Source: CAZQGO01 sp964593065 (GTDB taxonomy: Bacteria; Oederibacteriota; JAAXVQ01). From it: DNA of 64,000 nucleotides. Location: NCBI GenBank assembly GCA_964593065.1, contig CAZQGO010000003.1:1-64000 (forward strand). The letters run 5' to 3'. Positions 60,083 through 64,000 of the stretch are shown here, piece by piece. Positions within the stretch are counted from its first letter, which is position 1, and every line of letters starts with the position of its first letter. Under the pieces are notes generated by a model. The model worked only from the letters and a program-made list of their open reading frames with translations, was not told where the DNA came from and made no database searches. Position numbers and translations under genes: made by a program.

Positions 60083-61087
60083 TTAATCGCCCGTCTCCGC
60101 CTTGCGCGACCTCTGCATGAGAACCGTCAGGGCATCCAGGGGCCGAACATGTTCAAACAGGATGCGGTTGACCTCCCGCGTGATGGGCAGGTCCACGCCC
60201 TCGCGTTCGGCCAGGCACTGGGCCGAACGTGCGGTTTCCACCCCTTCCGCGACCATCTCCAGGTCCTGCAAAATTTCCTCCAGGCCGCGTCCCCGTCCGA
60301 TTTCCTCGCCGACCCGCCGGTTGCGCGAATGCTGGCTCATGCAGGTCACCACCAGGTCGCCCATTCCGGAAAGCCCGGCGAACGTCTCGGCGTGCGCGCC
60401 CAGGGCCATTCCCAGGCGCCGGATCTCCGCGAGCCCGCGGGTCACGAGCGCGGCCTTGGCGTTGTCTCCTAACTTTAACCCATCCACTACGCCCGCCGCA
60501 ATGGCAATCACGTTTTTCAACGCCCCCCCGGTTTCCACGCCGACCAGGTCCGGGCTGGTGTACACGCGGATCCAATCCGTCATGAACAGGTCCTGGACGG
60601 ATACGGCCGCTCCGGGTTCCGTGGCGGCGGCAACCAGCGAGCAGGGCAGGCGCCGGCTGACTTCCTCCGCGTGGCTGGGTCCGGATAAGGCGCAGATCGC
60701 CCCGGCGGCCGGCCATTCGGCGGCCAAGACCTCGGACATGCGCTGCAGGCTTCCCTGCTCGATGCCCTTGGAGGCGGTGATCAGCACACGGGGCTGGTGG
60801 CCCGTGGCCGCCAGCCTGCGGGCCACGGCCCGCATTTTTTGCGCGGGCACGGCCATGACCACGACGGGACTGTCCGCAACGGCAAACTGCAAATCCGGGG
60901 TAACCCGCACGCTTTCCGGCAGGCGGACGCCGGGCAGGAACTTGGGGTTTTCACGGGTGGCCGCGAGCACCCGGGCATACTCCTCGAAGTATTCCCACAG
61001 CCTGACTTCGTGACCGCGATGGGCCAAAACCATGGCCAGGGTTGTCCCCCAGGCTCCGGCGCCGATGACCGCCGCCCGGCCGCTCAT
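60083..61087 (-). CDS. gpsA: Glycerol-3-phosphate dehydrogenase [NAD(P)+]
   Basis: The 334-residue enzyme makes glycerol-3-phosphate from dihydroxyacetone phosphate for phospholipid synthesis. AAVIGAGAWGTTLAMVLAHR is the dinucleotide loop. VLITASKGIEQGSLQ, CALSGPSHAEEVSR and LKNVIAIAAGVVDGLKLGDN (catalytic Lys) are diagnostic. The ATG overlaps the plsY stop in ATGA, so PlsY, which uses its product, is translationally coupled. An upstream in-frame ATG at 61246 lies within plsY and is not needed. Confidence 0.95.
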   Translation of the reverse strand: MSGRAAVIGAGAWGTTLAMVLAHRGHEVRLWEYFEEYARVLAATRENPKFLPGVRLPESVRVTPDLQFAVADSPVVVMAVPAQKMRAVARRLAATGHQPRVLITASKGIEQGSLQRMSEVLAAEWPAAGAICALSGPSHAEEVSRRLPCSLVAAATEPGAAVSVQDLFMTDWIRVYTSPDLVGVETGGALKNVIAIAAGVVDGLKLGDNAKAALVTRGLAEIRRLGMALGAHAETFAGLSGMGDLVVTCMSQHSRNRRVGEEIGRGRGLEEILQDLEMVAEGVETARSAQCLAEREGVDLPITREVNRILFEHVRPLDALTVLMQRSRKAETGD

Positions 61088-61725
61088 GGGTCTTTCGGCC
61101 CGGGAGTCACCGACTGGCCCAGCCGGTTTTCCCGTCCCTCGAAGAGACGCCGCAGGTTCGCGCGGTGAAAATAGATCATGAAAAGGCTCAGGAACAGCAC
61201 CAGGACCAGAATGGAATCGGATTGTCCGGATTCGCCGATGAGCCAAACGAACAAGGGAAAGAGCACGGCGGCGGTCAGCGAGCCCGCGGAGACATACCGG
61301 GTGGCGGCCACCACGGCCGCCAAGGCCAGGAACACCAGCACCGTCGAAATGGGAGCCAGCACCAAGAGCACCCCGAAAGTAGTCGCCACGCCCTTCCCGC
61401 CCTTGAAGCCGAGAAAAGCCGAGTAGGTATGTCCCAGCACGGCGGCCAGACCGCAGGCCACGCGGAGAAAATCCGAGGCCGGATAGGGCGTCAGGCGGGG
61501 CAGCAGGAAAACCGCCAGGAAACCCTTGGCCACGTCCGCCAGCAGCACCAGCAGACCCGCCCAGATGCCCAGCACACGCAGGACGTTGGTCGCCCCCAGG
61601 TTCCCGGACCCCACGGTCCGGATGTCGAGGCCGCGGGCGCGCCCGAACAGGTATCCCGTGGGCACCGACCCCAGCAGGTAGGCCGCAAGGACGACTCCCG
61701 CCAAGCCCCAGAAGTTATCCGGCAC
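61084..61725 (-). CDS. plsY: Acyl phosphate:glycerol-3-phosphate acyltransferase
   Basis: The 213-residue membrane enzyme acylates glycerol-3-phosphate with acyl phosphate. YLLGSVPTGYLFGR, VGSGNLGATNVLR, LGHTYSAFLGFKGGKGVAT and several membrane segments are typical. I start at GTG 61725 with GGGAGG 6 bases upstream; this overlaps der by 11 bp. The longer frame adds a cysteine-rich stretch that is only der read out of frame. PlsX, the acyl-phosphate maker, is not in the window. Confidence 0.93.
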   Translation of the reverse strand: MPDNFWGLAGVVLAAYLLGSVPTGYLFGRARGLDIRTVGSGNLGATNVLRVLGIWAGLLVLLADVAKGFLAVFLLPRLTPYPASDFLRVACGLAAVLGHTYSAFLGFKGGKGVATTFGVLLVLAPISTVLVFLALAAVVAATRYVSAGSLTAAVLFPLFVWLIGESGQSDSILVLVLFLSLFMIYFHRANLRRLFEGRENRLGQSVTPGPKDP

Positions 61726-63052
61726 TTTTGGCCTCCCTCTGACCGCGCAGCATGATGATGAGCGGCGTTCCTTCCAGCCCGAACCGGGCGCGCAGCCCGT
61801 TTTTAATGTGACGCAAGTAGGTGAAATGCATGCGTTTGGCCTCATTGACAAACAGCGCGAAAGCCGGCGGCCGCACTCCGGTTTGCGCGATGTAGTTGAT
61901 CTTCAGGGGCTTCCCCCGCGAAGAGGGCGCCGGGTGCTGGTATAAGATATCGCGCAGGGTCTGATTGAGCAAGCTGGTTTTTATTCGCATGACGTGCTGC
62001 TCGTCCACAAAGGCGATCAGGTCCAGCAGACGGGTCAGGCGCTGCCCGGTTTTGGCCGACAGGGTGATGATCGGCGCGTAATCCAAAAACGGAAAGCGGC
62101 GGCGGATGACCTCCGTATACCCCGCCGTGGTCTTCCCGTCCTTGCGGATGAGATCCCATTTGTTGACGACGATGATGCAGGCCCGTCCCGCTTCGTGAAT
62201 GAAACCCGCGATGCGTTCGTCCTGCTCGGTGGGGGGCGAGGTGGCCTCGAGCAGGAACAGGACCACGTGGCTCTCCTTGATGCTGCGCAGGGATCTCACG
62301 ACCGCGAAACGTTCGAAACCCCGCGCGATTTTCTTCGGAGCGCGCAGGCCCGCGGTGTCCACCACCTCAAAGGTTTTCCCCGCGTGCTCGAAGCGGGCAT
62401 CCACCGCATCGCGCGTCGTGCCGGGCGCTTCGGAGACCAGCATGCGGTTTTCACCGAGCAGCTTGTTCACCAGCGAGGACTTGCCCACATTGGGCCGCCC
62501 GGCTACGGCCAGCTTGATCAGGAGCTCGTCCGGTTCCTCGCCGCCTGCGGAACCCCGGGGCAATTTCGCCCGCACGGCGTCCAGCAGTTCATCGATGCGT
62601 CGGCCATGGAGGGCCGAGACCGCATACGGCTGGTCGAAACCCAGCGACCAGAAGGCCTGGGCGTCCGCCTCGAGGCTTTCGTTGTCGATTTTATTGACCA
62701 CGAGCAGCACGGGTTTGCGGGCGCGGCGCAGCCGGTCGGCCACCTGCCGGTCCGCGGGGGCGAGCGGCGTGCGCCCGTCCACCACCCACAGGATCAGGTC
62801 CGCCTCCGCCAGCGCGATTTGCGTCTGCTGCTGGATTTCCTCCGCCAGGCCGCCCCGGCTGTCCACTTCGATTCCGCCCGTATCCACGAGAATGAACTCC
62901 CGGTCCTGCCAGCGCGCCACGCCGCAGATGCGGTCACGCGTGATGCCCGGCATCTCGTCCACGATGGCCCGGGCTTTTCCGGTGAGACGGTTGAAGAGTG
63001 CGGATTTCCCCACGTTCGGCCGCCCGATCAGGGCGACGACTGCCTGTTTCAT
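61715..63052 (-). CDS. der: Ribosome-assembly GTPase Der (EngA)
   Basis: The 445-residue GTPase acts in 50S ribosome maturation. Two G domains are visible. The first has GRPNVGKSALFNRL, DTGGIE and NKID. The second (from about residue 180) has GRPNVGKSSLVNKL, DTAGLR and NKWD. A C-terminal KH-like domain (about residues 350-445) contains YIAQTGVRPPAFALFVN. AGGTGA ahead of the ATG also contains the stop codon of the DUF512 gene, so the two are coupled. Confidence 0.96.
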   Translation of the reverse strand: MKQAVVALIGRPNVGKSALFNRLTGKARAIVDEMPGITRDRICGVARWQDREFILVDTGGIEVDSRGGLAEEIQQQTQIALAEADLILWVVDGRTPLAPADRQVADRLRRARKPVLLVVNKIDNESLEADAQAFWSLGFDQPYAVSALHGRRIDELLDAVRAKLPRGSAGGEEPDELLIKLAVAGRPNVGKSSLVNKLLGENRMLVSEAPGTTRDAVDARFEHAGKTFEVVDTAGLRAPKKIARGFERFAVVRSLRSIKESHVVLFLLEATSPPTEQDERIAGFIHEAGRACIIVVNKWDLIRKDGKTTAGYTEVIRRRFPFLDYAPIITLSAKTGQRLTRLLDLIAFVDEQHVMRIKTSLLNQTLRDILYQHPAPSSRGKPLKINYIAQTGVRPPAFALFVNEAKRMHFTYLRHIKNGLRARFGLEGTPLIIMLRGQREAKSAG

Positions 63053-63059
63053 GCCGGAT

Positions 63060-64000
63060 TCACCTCAAGATGGAGCGGATCAGGCCGCGGGGATCGCGGA
63101 CCCGCCGCACCTGGACGCCGAGTTGTCGGGCGAAAGCGCGCACCGGCAGGTCGTCCAAAAAAACATCGTGTCCCGCGCGGATCATGTCCCGCGCCAGCAA
63201 TACCCGCTCTCCGCCCCGGACCCGCGGACGCAAGGCCCGCAGCAGGTCCGCGCCGCACAGCAGGCCGGTCACCGTCACCCGTCTTCCCAGCAGGCGGTTG
63301 GGCACCGGGAGCACGCGCAGAGTGAGGCCCCGGACACGGCGCAGGGGTTGTAAGGCCGCGGATACCGTGGCGGCCGCCAGTTCGCCCGTCGGAATCAGGA
63401 CGCGCCGCGGCGGATTGATTCGCTCCGGCAGGCGGCGGCAGGCGGCCCTGACCTGCTCGAGAAACTGACGGGTGAGGCCCACGCCGTTCTCGATTTGAGG
63501 ATACCCTTCATAGGCCCCGGCCGGCGGCAAGGGCTCCCGGGCCAGCAGATACCATTCATCCGTGGCGAATACGAACCGGCTCCCCAGCCGCGACCGGAAC
63601 CGCGCCTGCCAGTGCGCCAGCCGAGACAGCACGGCGCGCGCGGCGGAGGGCGTGACCGGGCGCAACCGCGGCAGTCCCCGGCGATGCCGGGTCAGGCCCA
63701 CGGGCACCAGGGCCAACGAACGCACGGCCGGATACAGGCGGCTTAAATCCGAAACCGTCCGCTCCAGGACCGCGCCGTCGTTGATGCCCGGGCACACGAC
63801 CGCCTGGGTGTGCAGGACCACGCCCGCGGCGGCCAAACGCCGCAGCCAGGGCATGAGGGGCGGCAAGCCTTTCCGCCCGAGCAGACGCCCCCGGACTTCT
63901 TCCTCGGTGGCATGAACCGAGACAAACAGGGGAGACAGCCCCAGACGCCGCACCCGTTCCAAGTCCCGATGGTTGAAGTGAGTCAGCGTGATGTAATTGC
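63060..64000 (-). CDS. DUF512 radical-SAM-type protein, C-terminal part (runs off the right edge)
   Basis: The frame is open to the window edge, where it reads NYITLTHFNHRDLERV, so the true start lies outside. LSPLFVSVHATEEEVRGRLL, VVLHTQAVVCPGINDG, TDEWYLLAREPLPP, YPQIENGVGLTRQF and a final GHDVFLDDLPV are hallmarks of the DUF512/YlmH-neighbour family, whose N-terminal half carries a PDZ and a CxxxCxxC radical-SAM part (not visible here). The gene often precedes der. Function is unknown. The in-frame TTG near 63962 is an internal codon. Confidence 0.88.
   Translation of the reverse strand, partial: NYITLTHFNHRDLERVRRLGLSPLFVSVHATEEEVRGRLLGRKGLPPLMPWLRRLAAAGVVLHTQAVVCPGINDGAVLERTVSDLSRLYPAVRSLALVPVGLTRHRRGLPRLRPVTPSAARAVLSRLAHWQARFRSRLGSRFVFATDEWYLLAREPLPPAGAYEGYPQIENGVGLTRQFLEQVRAACRRLPERINPPRRVLIPTGELAAATVSAALQPLRRVRGLTLRVLPVPNRLLGRRVTVTGLLCGADLLRALRPRVRGGERVLLARDMIRAGHDVFLDDLPVRAFARQLGVQVRRVRDPRGLIRSILR

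Overview
This is a high-GC bacterial window (about 65% GC by eye) in which every gene I can support lies on the minus strand. It is read here in the direction of transcription, from high to low coordinates. More than half of it is a single uninterrupted gene of 35.8 kb, coding for about 11,920 residues. A second gene with the same N-terminal signature begins 66 bp downstream and runs off the left edge. Tandem giant genes, a tRNA-rich housekeeping region and a compact ilv-leu operon suggest an uncultivated lineage such as Omnitrophota (OP3) or a PVC relative. That placement is inference from gene style, because no rRNA is present.

Layout. 64.0-59.3 kb: housekeeping cluster DUF512 protein (partial), der, plsY, gpsA, HU/IHF and a MerR regulator. 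59.2-55.5 kb: two tRNA-Pro genes, a YjbH-like surface protein, acylphosphatase, a primary-type sigma factor with an AT-hook-like tail, apt and tRNA-Arg. 55.3-50.0 kb: PHP phosphoesterase, TPR membrane protein, tRNA-Ala, two paralogous diguanylate cyclases, an amidohydrolase and a cyclic-nucleotide-binding protein. 49.9-38.4 kb: branched-chain amino acid operon ilvD-ilvB-ilvN-ilvC-(pssA-like)-leuA-leuC-leuD-leuB, then asd. Its pssA-like member has lost most catalytic aspartates. 38.3-36.3 kb: truA and a HIT-superfamily sugar-nucleotide phosphorylase. 36.3-36.0 kb: an extremely AT-rich promoter island (about 17% GC). 36.0-0 kb: the two giant genes.

The giant protein is not an NRPS or PKS. It alternates membrane modules, three families of which are repeated (R1 three times, R2 three times, R3 twice), with cargo domains resembling ordinary cytoplasmic enzymes. 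In order these are a GxxH hydrolase-like domain, a methyltransferase-like domain, an SF1 helicase with intact motifs, an HExxH domain, a GT4 glycosyltransferase, two mannose-1-phosphate guanylyltransferase-like domains (one decayed), a CMP-kinase-like domain without a P-loop, a GGDEF-like domain, a YvcK/CofD-like domain, a HAD-like phosphatase, a GNAT-like domain, a pseudokinase-like domain and a GH13-like barrel. Several cargo domains have lost key residues and others have kept them. I read this as a modular membrane scaffold that grows by internal duplication and cargo exchange. It is the most interesting object in the window.
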